A stretch of 64,000 bases of DNA from Novosphingobium huizhouense (GTDB lineage Bacteria > Pseudomonadota > Alphaproteobacteria > Sphingomonadales > Sphingomonadaceae), in assembly GCF_020179475.1 (NCBI RefSeq), contig NZ_JAILXZ010000001.1, positions 1,116,001 through 1,180,000 on the forward strand, read 5' to 3'. Position numbers and translations under genes: made by a program. Below are positions 44,262 through 52,719 of the stretch, piece by piece. The notes under the pieces are model-generated. The model had not been told where the DNA came from. It worked only from the letters and a program-made list of their open reading frames with translations, and ran no database searches. Position 1 is the first letter of the stretch; each line of letters begins with the position of its first letter.

Positions 44262-45316
44262 CGTTCGCGCTCCGCGCGCTGCGCCTGTTCCCAAGCTGCG
44301 GCCGCCAGGGGGGCGAAGCGCCTCGCCACCTCGTGCGACTGCGCGTTCGAGGCGTTGCCGCGCAGCGTCCGCCCGATGATGCCGTGGAGGATCGCGGCGA
44401 GGCGGAACATGTTGAACGCGACGTAGAACGAGAGGTCCGGAATGCCATCGCGCCCCGTGCGCGCGCAATAGGCGGCGACGTAGTCCTCCTCGCTCGGGAT
44501 GCCCTCGGGGCGTGCCGTCGCGAGCGAGTTGCCCGCCTCGCCCGGCGTGCGCCAGACCATCACGTTGTAGGCGAAGTCGGCCAGCGGATCGCCCAGCGTC
44601 GACAGTTCCCAGTCTAGCACCGCGCTGATCTCGGGCCGGTCGGCCGCGAACATCACGTTGTCCATCTTGTAGTCGCCGTGGACGAGGCGGCGGCTTTCGG
44701 TGTCCCGGGGCATGTTCGCCGGGAGCCATTCGATCAGCCGGTCCATGTCGGCATTGCGTCCGGCAAGCTCGTCCTCGCGATACTGCTTGGAAAAGCGCGC
44801 GACCTGCCGTTCGACGTAGTTGCCGGGGCGGCCGTAGTCGCCAAGGCCGATCGCATCGACATCGAAGGCATGCATCCGCGCGATCGTGGCGTTCATCGAA
44901 TCGTAGGCGGCGGCGCGCTCGGCGGGCGAAAGCTCGGGCAGCAGCGGGTCCCAGAACACCCGGCCGGGGACGAGGTCCATGACATAGAACATCGAGCCGA
45001 TGACGGCATCGTCGCTGCACAGGCCCAGCACGCGCGGGACGGGGAAGCCTTGCCCCCCCAGCGCCTGCATCACCCGGAACTCGCGGTCGACGGCATGGGC
45101 CGAGGCGTGGAGCAGGCCCGCGGGCTTGCGGCGGAGCACGTACTGGCGCGTCGGCGTCGACAGGCGGAACGTGGGGTTCGATTGCCCGCCAGCGAACTTC
45201 TCCACCGTCAGCGGCCCGGCGTAGCCTGCGACGTTCGCTTCCATCCAGCGCGCCAGCGCCGCCTCGTCGAACCTGTGGCGCTCCTCGACCGGGCCTGCCG
45301 TCCGCTCCGTGCTCAT
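44258..45316 (-). CDS. APH/ACAD11-type kinase (acyl-CoA phosphotransferase-like)
   Basis: A 352-residue protein of the aminoglycoside-phosphotransferase fold subgroup found fused to the dehydrogenase in ACAD10/11. FAGGQSNPTFRL near residue 42 is the nucleotide loop, YVLRRKP the lysine strand, LVHGDYKMDNVMF near residue 215 the catalytic loop (Brenner HGDxxxxN) and LDWELSTLGDPLADFAY the metal-binding segment. In ACAD11 and in LvaA of Pseudomonas such kinases phosphorylate the 4-hydroxyl of 4-hydroxyacyl-CoA before elimination. The ATG of MSTERT follows a GGGGAAGTGA site. A paralogue with about the same layout is encoded at 46165. It lies four bases after the crotonase gene. Confidence 0.85.
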   Translation of the reverse strand: MSTERTAGPVEERHRFDEAALARWMEANVAGYAGPLTVEKFAGGQSNPTFRLSTPTRQYVLRRKPAGLLHASAHAVDREFRVMQALGGQGFPVPRVLGLCSDDAVIGSMFYVMDLVPGRVFWDPLLPELSPAERAAAYDSMNATIARMHAFDVDAIGLGDYGRPGNYVERQVARFSKQYREDELAGRNADMDRLIEWLPANMPRDTESRRLVHGDYKMDNVMFAADRPEISAVLDWELSTLGDPLADFAYNVMVWRTPGEAGNSLATARPEGIPSEEDYVAAYCARTGRDGIPDLSFYVAFNMFRLAAILHGIIGRTLRGNASNAQSHEVARRFAPLAAAAWEQAQRAERER

Positions 45317-45320
45317 GCGA

Positions 45321-46130
45321 TCACTTCCCCTTGAACACCGGTTCACGCTTTTCGAGGAAGCTGGCGACGCCTTCCTTGTGGTCTTCGGTTTCCATCAGGC
45401 GGCGGATCGCCTCGATTGCCCAGGCGCCGATTTCGCGCGGGTTTCCGTAGGAATGGCGGGTGAGGCCCTCCTTGATGAAGCGCAGCGCGAGCGGCGGGTT
45501 GGCGGCGATCCGCGCGGCGAGCGCCTGCGCCCGCGTCAGCAGCTCCTCGTGCGGCGTGACTTCGGTGACGAGGCCGATCCTCAGCGCCTCGGCGGCGTCG
45601 ATCACGTCGCCGGTGAACATCAGCTCGGCCGCCTTGGCAGGGCCGACGATCGCGGGCAGGCGGTAGAAGCCGCCGACGTCGGGGACGAGGCCGCGCTTGA
45701 TGAACATCTCGGAGAACTTCGCCTTTTCCGAAGCGATGCGGATGTCGGCATAGATCGCCAGCTCCATCCCCCAGCCGATCGCGGCGCCGTTGATCGCGGC
45801 GATCATCGGCTTCTCGCATTCGAGCGCGGCCATCGCGGCGGGCGTGGGCGAGTGCTTGACGATGGTCAGCGCCGAACGCGTCGCGGCGAAGGACTTCGGT
45901 CCCGCCATGATCTCGGCCACGTCGTCGCCCGAGCAGAACGCCGGGTCGGCGCCGGTGACGATCACGCAGCGCACCTCGTCGTCGGCGGACGCGGCCTTCA
46001 GCGCGGCTTCGAGCTGGGCATAGGCGTTCCAGTTGAGCGCGTTGCGGCGGTGCGGGCGGTTGAGCGTGATCGTCGCGATGTGGTTATCGACCGCATAGAT
46101 CACGTCTTCGGCGGGGTTTTCCTCGCTCAT
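45321..46130 (-). CDS. enoyl-CoA hydratase/isomerase family protein
   Basis: A 269-residue crotonase. The oxyanion-hole strand is ADPAFCSGDDVAEI near residue 65 and the second strand AAINGAAIGWGMELAIYADI near residue 115. The glutamate equivalent to Glu144 of the mammalian hydratase is present (GMELA) but that equivalent to Glu164 is replaced by phenylalanine (EMFIKRG), so ordinary hydration is doubtful; an isomerase or another acyl-CoA reaction is more likely. GLVPDVGGFYRL follows. The start follows GGAGAGGATGCC. It lies between the two APH-type kinases, 34 bases after the first. Confidence 0.87.
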   Translation of the reverse strand: MSEENPAEDVIYAVDNHIATITLNRPHRRNALNWNAYAQLEAALKAASADDEVRCVIVTGADPAFCSGDDVAEIMAGPKSFAATRSALTIVKHSPTPAAMAALECEKPMIAAINGAAIGWGMELAIYADIRIASEKAKFSEMFIKRGLVPDVGGFYRLPAIVGPAKAAELMFTGDVIDAAEALRIGLVTEVTPHEELLTRAQALAARIAANPPLALRFIKEGLTRHSYGNPREIGAWAIEAIRRLMETEDHKEGVASFLEKREPVFKGK

Positions 46131-46164
46131 GGCATCCTCTCCATTTGGGGCTTGGCGCCCGTGC

Positions 46165-47232
46165 TCACCGGTGCAGCAGCGCCAGCGCCTGTTCGGCCAG
46201 GAACGGGCAGCCATTCTCGCCCACTTGCGCGGTCGGGGTCTGCCCGGCGAGCGCGCGGGCGTAGACGCCGTGGCTGATCGAGGCGAGGCGGAAGACCGAG
46301 AACGCCAGCAGGAAGTTCCAGTCGTCGAGGCTCTCGCGGCCCGTCCGCCGGCAATAGGCATCGACCCATTGCCGCTCGGTCGGGATGCCGCTGGTGGCGA
46401 AGTCCACGCCGTCGAGCGAGCCCCAGCTGCTCCCATGCGAATGCCACAGGAAGCCCGAATAGCCGAGGTCGGCGAGCGGATGGCCGATGGTCGAAAGCTC
46501 CCAGTCGAGCACCGCGACGATGCGCGGCTCGGTCGGGTGGTACATCACGTTTTCAAGGCGATAGTCGCCATGCGCGATGGCCACCGACTGGTCCGCCGGG
46601 ATGCGCGCCGGCAGTTCCTCGATCAGCTGCTCCATCGCCGGCACCGGCGGCAGCGGGCAATCGCGGTACTGGCGCGTCCAGCGCGCGATCTGGCGCTCGA
46701 AGTAGTTGCCCGGCTTGCCATAGTCGCCGAGGCCCACGCCTTGCCAGTCGACCTTGTGCAGCTTGGCGAGCGTGGCGTTGAGATCGTCGTAGATCGCCGC
46801 GCGCTCGGCGGGCGCCATTCCCGGCAGCGTCGCATCGCGGAAGATGCGGCCTTCGAGGAAGTCCATCACGTAGAATGTCGTGCCGATGACCTCGGGGTCG
46901 GTGCACAGCCCGCGCATCACCGGGACGGGGACGTCGGTGGCGCCCAGCGCCTTCATCACCTTGTATTCGCGGTCGACCTGGTGCGCGCTCTGCAGCAGCT
47001 GGCCCGGCGGCTTCTTGCGCAGGACATAGCGCTTGCCGCCCGAGATCAGCAGGAACGTGGGGTTCGATGCGCCGCCTGCGAACTGGCGCACTTCGAGGTT
47101 GCCGGCATAGCCCTCGACGTTCGCCGCCATCCAGCGGTCGAGCGCGGCTTCGTCGAAGCGGTGCTTGCCGGTCACCGCGCCGATGCGCTGGCCGACGCCC
47201 TCTTCCGTTACTTCGGCGCTGCTGGCGCTCAT
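46165..47232 (-). CDS. APH/ACAD11-type kinase (paralogue)
   Basis: A 355-residue kinase of the same subgroup as the one at 44258. FAGGASNPTFLL near residue 50, RYVLRKKPPGQLL, the catalytic loop AHGDYRLENVMY near residue 220 and LDWELSTIGHPLADLGY are seen; the last has GHP for the usual GDP. The two kinases are similar throughout and probably act on different hydroxyacyl-CoA substrates or form a pair. It starts in the ATGA overlap with the acyl-CoA ligase gene, tying it to substrate activation. Confidence 0.85.
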   Translation of the reverse strand: MSASSAEVTEEGVGQRIGAVTGKHRFDEAALDRWMAANVEGYAGNLEVRQFAGGASNPTFLLISGGKRYVLRKKPPGQLLQSAHQVDREYKVMKALGATDVPVPVMRGLCTDPEVIGTTFYVMDFLEGRIFRDATLPGMAPAERAAIYDDLNATLAKLHKVDWQGVGLGDYGKPGNYFERQIARWTRQYRDCPLPPVPAMEQLIEELPARIPADQSVAIAHGDYRLENVMYHPTEPRIVAVLDWELSTIGHPLADLGYSGFLWHSHGSSWGSLDGVDFATSGIPTERQWVDAYCRRTGRESLDDWNFLLAFSVFRLASISHGVYARALAGQTPTAQVGENGCPFLAEQALALLHR

Positions 47233-49031
47233 CCCTTTCGTCCTTCCATCCAGGCGATCATTTCGGCCCGCAGCACCGGCTTGAGCGTCTTGCCGCTGGC
47301 GTTGCGGGGGAATTCCTCGGTGCGCACGTCGATCGCCACCGGCACCTTGAACGGCGCGAGGTGCTGGGCGACGTGCGCCTTCAGTTCGGCCTCGGTCACG
47401 CTTTCGCCGGGCTTCAGCTGGACCAGCGCGCCGACTTCCTCGCCGAGCACGCGATCGGGCAGGCCGACCACGGCGGCGTCGATCACCGCCGGGTGCGAAA
47501 CCAGCACGCTTTCGACCTCGACGCAGTAGACGTTCTCGCCGCCGCGGATCAGCATGTCCTTCTTGCGGTCGAGCAGATAGACGAAGCCTTCCTCGTCGAT
47601 CCGGCAGACGTCGCCGGTGTGGTACCAGCCGTCGGCGAAGGCGGCGGCGGTGCCTTCGGGATTGTTCCAGTAGCCCGCGACGACGTTCGGCCCGCGAATG
47701 CACAGTTCGCCCGAGGCGCCCTGCGGCACTTCGTTGCCGGCATCGTCGACGACCTTGAGATCGACGCAGGGGACCGCGATGCCGACGCTGTCGGGGTGGG
47801 TCAGGTAGTCCTCCGCGCTGTGCGTCGCCGAAACCGACGAGGTTTCGGTCGCGCCATAGCCCTGGCCGACCGGGAACCACGGGAAGACCTGGCTGAAGCG
47901 GATCGTCAGTTCCGGCGCGATCGCCGCGCCGCCATAGCCATAGCCTTCGAGGCTCGACAGGTCGCGTTTGGCAAAGTCGGGCGATTCGAGCACCTGCCAG
48001 ACCATCGCGGGCACACCGGTGGTCGAATTGACCTTCTCGCGCTCGATCAGTTCGAGGAAGCGTTCGGGGTTCCACTTGTACATCAGCACGATCTTGGAGC
48101 CGGCGACGATCGCCGGAACCATCATCGAGTTCGTGCCGGTGACGTGGAACAGCGGCACTGGGATCAGCAGCGTCTTCTGCGGCGCAGGCGGCGCATCGGG
48201 ATCGGCCGGCGGGGGGAGGGCCTCGCCCCGGCGGATCGCGGCGCGCGCGCCATTGAAGGCGAGGCTGATCATGTTGGTCATGATGTTGCGATGCGAGCCC
48301 ATCGCGCCCTTGGGTCGCCCGGTGGTGCCGCTGGTGTAGAGGATCGTGGCGAGATCGTCGGTGTCGCAGGCAGGGTCGGGCATCGGGTCGTCGGGCAGGC
48401 TGCCATAGTCGGCCGGCTTTCCGATCAGGCTTTCGAGCGTCACCGCGCCATGCGCCGCATCACCGCGCGTCACGATCAGGCCGGCGAGCGCGAGCCGCCC
48501 GACTTCGGGAGCGAGGCGGTCGAGTCGCTCGCCGTCGACGATCGCGACCTTCGCGCCCGAGTTCTCGATGCCGTAGGCCAGTTCCTCGCCGGTGCCCCAG
48601 GCGTTGAGCGGGGTCAGCACCGCGCCGATCGAGGCCCCGGCCCAGAAGGCGATGATCCATTCGGGCAGGTTGCGCATGGCGATGACGAGGCGGTCGCCCT
48701 TCTTGACCCCGTAGCGCTCGGCAAGGATGCGGCCGAGCGTGCCCGCCGCGCGGAAGGCCTGGTCATAGGTCAGGCGTTCGTCCTCGAAGACGATGAATTC
48801 CCGGTCGCCCCAGCCGCGTGCGATGTCGAACACTTCGCGCAAGGTGCCCATCGCGTTGACGTAGGTGCGATAGGTGCGCCCGCGAATCTCGGTCTCGCGC
48901 ATTTCGAACGGCGCGCCCGGCGCGGTCAGGATGCGATAGGTCTCGGCGATGCTGACAGCCGGCCAGCCTGCCGGAATCTGGCCCGGCTGGACTTTGGCGA
49001 CGGCCTCGGCGGGGCTTGCAGCAGCTTCCAT
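47229..49031 (-). CDS. fatty-acyl-CoA ligase (AMP-forming)
   Basis: A 600-residue ANL-family acyl-CoA synthetase that activates a carboxylic acid through an acyl-adenylate. The P-loop is ILYTSGTTGRPKGAMGSHRN near residue 200, the A5 motif GYGATETSS near residue 348, A7 YHTGDVCRIDEEG near residue 460 and the catalytic lysine in RNASGKTLKPVLR near the C-terminus. I placed the start at MEAAASPAEA, which follows GGGAGAG; the frame extends 26 codons further, but that would put the start directly against the operator at 49112-49125. It heads the seven-gene operon. Substrate: a medium- or long-chain or cyclic acid, unidentified. Confidence 0.9.
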   Translation of the reverse strand: MEAAASPAEAVAKVQPGQIPAGWPAVSIAETYRILTAPGAPFEMRETEIRGRTYRTYVNAMGTLREVFDIARGWGDREFIVFEDERLTYDQAFRAAGTLGRILAERYGVKKGDRLVIAMRNLPEWIIAFWAGASIGAVLTPLNAWGTGEELAYGIENSGAKVAIVDGERLDRLAPEVGRLALAGLIVTRGDAAHGAVTLESLIGKPADYGSLPDDPMPDPACDTDDLATILYTSGTTGRPKGAMGSHRNIMTNMISLAFNGARAAIRRGEALPPPADPDAPPAPQKTLLIPVPLFHVTGTNSMMVPAIVAGSKIVLMYKWNPERFLELIEREKVNSTTGVPAMVWQVLESPDFAKRDLSSLEGYGYGGAAIAPELTIRFSQVFPWFPVGQGYGATETSSVSATHSAEDYLTHPDSVGIAVPCVDLKVVDDAGNEVPQGASGELCIRGPNVVAGYWNNPEGTAAAFADGWYHTGDVCRIDEEGFVYLLDRKKDMLIRGGENVYCVEVESVLVSHPAVIDAAVVGLPDRVLGEEVGALVQLKPGESVTEAELKAHVAQHLAPFKVPVAIDVRTEEFPRNASGKTLKPVLRAEMIAWMEGRKG

Positions 49032-49111
49032 GATCGTCTTCTCTCCCGGGGCTTCGTCACGGCTGGCTCGTTCCGCGCGAATGCCCTCGACCTGTTTCGT
49101 GGGTGCCATTA

Positions 49112-49125
49112 GTTAATCGCTTAGT
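49112..49125. promoter_or_regulatory. TetR-type operator candidate, site B (divergent ligases)
   Basis: Read on the minus strand the element is ACTAA-GCG-ATTAAC, flanked by TTTG and TAA. It lies in the 212-base gap between two divergent acyl-CoA ligase genes, 81 bases before the minus-strand start, and matches sites A, C, D and E. Confidence 0.6.
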
Positions 49126-49178
49126 CAAACGCTCGCGCCGTGATAGCCCGGCTCGACGCGCTCGGCGCATTGCAAAGT

Positions 49179-49194
49179 TTATAACAGGATATAA
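49179..49194. promoter_or_regulatory. second operator candidate, TTATA-N6-TATAA
   Basis: TTATAACAGGATATAA, 50 bases before the plus-strand ligase. The reverse complement of 58927-58942 upstream of the TonB receptor gene matches it at 14 of 16 positions. AT-rich and palindromic, so a repressor or activator site, or an overlapping promoter. Confidence 0.55.
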
Positions 49195-49243
49195 GTTTGT
49201 CCAGCGACCGGAAACCTCCGGCGCTGCTCGAGAGGAAAAGCCT

Positions 49244-50809
49244 ATGCTGGTGGGAGATATTCCGGCGCTTGCGGCGCATCGCGCGCCCGACGTGCTGGCG
49301 GTGCAGTTCCAGGGCCGCTCCTGGACCTACGCGCAAATGCGCGACAAGGCGTGGCAGCTCGGCAATGCGCTGATGCGAATCGCCGACAAGGGCGATCGCA
49401 TCGCGATCCTCGCCGAAAACTGCCCGGAATACGTTCTTGCCTACTATGGCGTGCCGGCCGCAGGGATGGCGCTGACGTTCCTCAACTACCGCCTCTCCCC
49501 GCGCGAACTGGCCTGGATCATCGGCAATGCCGAGCCTTCGGTGCTGATCGTCGAGGACAAGTTCATCGGCGCGATCGAGCAGATCCGCGCCGAGATCCCC
49601 ACGGTCAGGCACCTGATCTCGATCGGCGGGACGCAGCCCGGCACGCTCGGCTTCGACGCTTTCCTCGCGACCGGAGAGGCCAGTCCGCCGCCGGTGCAGG
49701 TGCGCGAGGACGATCTTGCCTGGCTGCTCTACACCTCGGGCACGACCGGCCTGCCCAAGGGCGCGATGCTGAGCCATCGCAACGTCGTCGCTGCGGTGAT
49801 GAACAGCCTCGTCAGCTGGGACAAGGACCCGCCCGGCGCGCCCGATCCGGTGTTCATGCTGACGTTCCCGATGTATCACGTCGCGGGCTACGCGCTGCTG
49901 GTGAACCATGTCCGCGCGGTGCCGGTGGTGGTGATGCAGAACTTCGACATCGAGGTGTTCTTCGCCACGATCGAGCGGCACAAGGTGACCGCGCTCAGCC
50001 TCGCCCCCACCATGATCGCGATGCTGCTCAACCACCCGTCGCGCGCGAACTACGATCTCTCGAGCCTGCGCAACATCGGCTACGGCGCCTCGGCCATGCC
50101 CGCCGCGGTGCTGCTGCGCGCGCGCGAAATCTGGCCGCAGGTGCGCTTCGCCACCGGCTTCGGCATGACCGAGCTGGCCGGCAACGTCATGGTCCTCACC
50201 GCCGAGGAGCACGACGAGGCGGTCGACAACGGCCTTCCGACGCTCAATTCGGTCGGCCACCAGATGCTGCTCAGCCGGGTCCGGGTGGTGGACGGCGAAG
50301 GCCGCGACGTTGCGCCGGGCGAGGAGGGTGAAATCCTCGTCAAGGGCGACCAAGTCCTGTCGGGCTACTGGCGCAATCCCGAAGCGACGGCCAGCGCCTT
50401 CGTCGACGGCTGGTTCCATACCGGCGACGTCGGCCGCTGGAACGAACAGGGCTTCCTGTGGATCGTCGATCGCAAGAAGGACATGATCGTCACCGGCGGC
50501 GAGAACGTCTACCCGCGCGAGGTCGAGGAAGTGCTCTACAAGCACCCCGCCGTACTCGAAGCCGCCGTCGTCGGCGCCGAGGACGAGAAGTGGGGCGAGG
50601 AAGTGGTGGCGGTGATCTCCTGCCGCAACGGCGAGAGTACCTCGTGCGCCGAACTCGTCACCCACTGCCGCGAACATATCGCGAGCTACAAGAAGCCGCG
50701 CGCGGTCGCCTTCGTCGACGAACTGCCCAAGAACGCCTCGGGCAAGGTGCTCAAGCGCGAGTTGCGCGAATGGATCAGGGACGGGCGGCTCGAACTGCTG
50801 CGGCCGTGA
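49244..50809 (+). CDS. acyl-CoA synthetase (AMP-forming)
   Basis: A 521-residue ANL ligase, shorter than its divergent neighbour and not closely alike. Motifs: LLYTSGTTGLPKGAMLSHRN near residue 162, GYGASAMP and FATGFGMTELAG near residue 305, WFHTGDVGRW near residue 392 and NASGKVLKRELR near the C-terminus. The ATG at MLVGDIPAL follows GAGAGGA. The upstream intergenic region holds both operator types, so it is regulated with both the TetR site set and the TonB receptor. It converges on a crotonase gene with a GC-rich hairpin between. Substrate unknown; likely acts on a different acid or intermediate from the other ligase. Confidence 0.9.
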   Translation: MLVGDIPALAAHRAPDVLAVQFQGRSWTYAQMRDKAWQLGNALMRIADKGDRIAILAENCPEYVLAYYGVPAAGMALTFLNYRLSPRELAWIIGNAEPSVLIVEDKFIGAIEQIRAEIPTVRHLISIGGTQPGTLGFDAFLATGEASPPPVQVREDDLAWLLYTSGTTGLPKGAMLSHRNVVAAVMNSLVSWDKDPPGAPDPVFMLTFPMYHVAGYALLVNHVRAVPVVVMQNFDIEVFFATIERHKVTALSLAPTMIAMLLNHPSRANYDLSSLRNIGYGASAMPAAVLLRAREIWPQVRFATGFGMTELAGNVMVLTAEEHDEAVDNGLPTLNSVGHQMLLSRVRVVDGEGRDVAPGEEGEILVKGDQVLSGYWRNPEATASAFVDGWFHTGDVGRWNEQGFLWIVDRKKDMIVTGGENVYPREVEEVLYKHPAVLEAAVVGAEDEKWGEEVVAVISCRNGESTSCAELVTHCREHIASYKKPRAVAFVDELPKNASGKVLKRELREWIRDGRLELLRP

Positions 50810-50815
50810 GACGGA

Positions 50816-50845
50816 CAGGGCCGCCCCTTCGCGGGAGCGGCCCTG
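50816..50845. terminator. hairpin between convergent ligase and crotonase genes
   Basis: CAGGGCCGC and GCGGCCCTG form a nine-base stem, extended by an inner CCC/GGG. It is strong but not followed by a T tract on either strand, so its terminator role is inferred from position. Confidence 0.6.
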
Positions 50846-50858
50846 CCGGGTCAGCGCA

Positions 50859-51725
50859 TCACCACCACGGATAGCCGGCGGGCATGTCCGTCGAAACCTT
50901 GTTCGGAAACTGCGGCTTGCGCTTTTCGATGAACGAGGCGACCCCTTCCTTTACGTCGCCGCCCGAGCCCAGCTTGAGCGCGAAGGGTCCGTCGAGCTTG
51001 AGCAGGTCGAACGGCAGCTCCGCCGACCCGAACCGCCAGATCATCGCCCGGGTCAGGGCAACCGACACCGCCGAGGTGTTTTCGGCGATGCCGAGCGCGA
51101 TCGCGCGGGCGCGGTCGAGCAGCTGGTCGTGCGGCACGACTTCGCTGACGAGGCCGCCCCGGAGCGCTTCGGCGGCGTCGAAGACATTGCCCTCGATCGC
51201 CCAGCGCAGCGCCTGCGCGGTGCCGACGAGGCGCGGCAGGAACCACGCGCTGCCGGCTTCGGGGACGAGGCCCCGCCGCGCGAAGACGAAGCCGAAGCGC
51301 GCCTGGTCCGAAGCGATCTTGATGTCGGTCGGCAGCGCCATCGTCGCGCCGACGCCGACGGCAGGACCGTTGAACGCGGCGATTGTCGCTTTTTTCGAGT
51401 TGAACAGCGCGCCGACGAAGCCGCCGTCGCCGCCCAGGCCGCCATCGCCCTCGGCGCTGCGGCTGGCGCCGAAGTTCTTCGCGCCTTCGCCCGACTTGGT
51501 GTCGAAGCTGCCCGCGCCCGCCGAAATGTCGGCCCCGGCGCAGAAGCCCCGGCCCGCGCCCGTCATGATGATCACGCGCACGGCATCATCCTCGTTGGCG
51601 AGCCGCACCGCAGCTGCGAGTTCGGCGCCCATCGTCGCGGTGAAGGCGTTGAGCTTGTCGGGCCGGTTGAGCGTGATGGTCGCCACCGGACCGTCGACGG
51701 CGTAGAGGATATCGCTGAATTGCAT
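50859..51725 (-). CDS. enoyl-CoA hydratase/isomerase family protein
   Basis: A 288-residue crotonase with an insertion of glycine-rich sequence around residues 68-95 (AGAGSF...GGLGGDGGF). The oxyanion strands are GRGFCAGADISAG near residue 60 and AAFNGPAVGVGATMALPTDI near residue 115. Both catalytic glutamates of the classical hydratase are missing (methionine and phenylalanine instead), while GLVPEAGS keeps an acid at the position used by PaaG-type isomerases. The C-terminal extension ends PAGYPWW. It is the third gene of the ACAD11-like-dehydrogenase, SMP-30 and crotonase unit and starts 14 bases after the lactonase stop. Confidence 0.85.
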   Translation of the reverse strand: MQFSDILYAVDGPVATITLNRPDKLNAFTATMGAELAAAVRLANEDDAVRVIIMTGAGRGFCAGADISAGAGSFDTKSGEGAKNFGASRSAEGDGGLGGDGGFVGALFNSKKATIAAFNGPAVGVGATMALPTDIKIASDQARFGFVFARRGLVPEAGSAWFLPRLVGTAQALRWAIEGNVFDAAEALRGGLVSEVVPHDQLLDRARAIALGIAENTSAVSVALTRAMIWRFGSAELPFDLLKLDGPFALKLGSGGDVKEGVASFIEKRKPQFPNKVSTDMPAGYPWW

Positions 51726-51739
51726 CGCTTTTCCTCGGC

Positions 51740-52654
51740 TCAGGCGTTGAAGTTGAGCTTGAGGCCGGGCCGCGGCCAGCGCGCCTTGTAGAGCTTGCCG
51801 GTGCCCGAGCAGGTGATGAACGCGTCTCGCATGTCGTCGCCGCCGAAGCAGATGTTGGTCGTGATCGGATCGGGGAAGGCATGGTGCTCCCAGGTCCCGT
51901 CCGCAGGGTCGAACGAGGTGATCCCGCCGTTGACCAGCGTCGCCACGCAGACCCGGCCATTGGCCTCGACCGCGAGGCTGTCGAACAGCTGGTAGCCGGG
52001 AAGCGGCCCCATGACCTTGCCGGCGGTCCACATGTCGGCGGGCGCGGCGAGTTCGCCGGGCGCGGCGACGTCGAATTCCCACAGGCGGCCGGTCTGGGTT
52101 TCCGCCACGAAAACCTGCTTGCCATCGGGCGAGAGGCCGACGCCGTTGGGGGTGGTCATGCCATCGCGCGCCAGCACGATCTTCTGGCCGTCGATCGTCG
52201 CGTAGTGGAGATGGCCGACATGGCTGACATCGCCGTTGCTCTTGCCGAGGTCGGTGAACCAGAAGCCGCCGTCGGCATCGAACACGATGTCGTTGGGCCC
52301 GCGCAGTGGCTTGCCGTCGCATTCGCTGTAGAGCGTAGTGACGTCGCCGGTCGACAGGTCGACGCGCTGGATCGAGCCGCCGGCGTAATAGTCCGGCGTG
52401 CCATGCGGCAGCAGGAGACCACCGGCCTCGTTCCACTGGAAGCCGCCGTTGTTGCAGACATAGACCGCGCCGTCGGGGCCGATGGCGGCGCCGTTGGGGC
52501 CGCCGCCCAGTTCGGCGATCACGTCCTGCCGGCCATCGGGATGCACGCGCGTGAGGGTCTGGCGCTTGATTTCAACCAGCACGACCGAACCGTCGGCCAT
52601 GGCGATCGGGCCTTCGGGGAATTGCAGCCCTTCGGTGATCAGTTCGAATTCCAT
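51740..52654 (-). CDS. SMP-30/gluconolactonase-like protein
   Basis: A 304-residue six-bladed beta-propeller of the SMP-30/LRE family. The metal-binding glutamate is in LQFPEGPIAM near residue 12; asparagines at GGPNGAAIGPDG near residue 52 and TTPNGVGLSPDGKQVFVAE near residue 165 supply further ligands, the last having glutamate where gluconolactonase has aspartate. Enzymes of this family open lactones, here perhaps a lactone formed from a 4-hydroxy acid. The start follows a GGGAGAGAGAA site. It sits between an ACAD11-like dehydrogenase gene, 65 bases upstream, and a crotonase gene. Confidence 0.85.
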   Translation of the reverse strand: MEFELITEGLQFPEGPIAMADGSVVLVEIKRQTLTRVHPDGRQDVIAELGGGPNGAAIGPDGAVYVCNNGGFQWNEAGGLLLPHGTPDYYAGGSIQRVDLSTGDVTTLYSECDGKPLRGPNDIVFDADGGFWFTDLGKSNGDVSHVGHLHYATIDGQKIVLARDGMTTPNGVGLSPDGKQVFVAETQTGRLWEFDVAAPGELAAPADMWTAGKVMGPLPGYQLFDSLAVEANGRVCVATLVNGGITSFDPADGTWEHHAFPDPITTNICFGGDDMRDAFITCSGTGKLYKARWPRPGLKLNFNA

Positions 52655-52719
52655 TGTTCTCTCTCCCGGGGGGGGGGGCGGCGCGCGAGGGAGCGCGCCA
52701 CCCGTTCACGTGGTCTTGC

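Noticed and set aside
43329-45020. An alpha/beta hydrolase fused to a long N-terminal extension
   Set aside because: The extension is the shadow of the APH-type kinase gene; the hydrolase starts at or after the TTG at 44261.
47229-49109. Start of the acyl-CoA ligase at the ATG at 49109
   Set aside because: It would abut the operator at 49112-49125 and lacks a ribosome-binding site, whereas the ATG at 49031 follows GGGAGAG and begins where family homology does.
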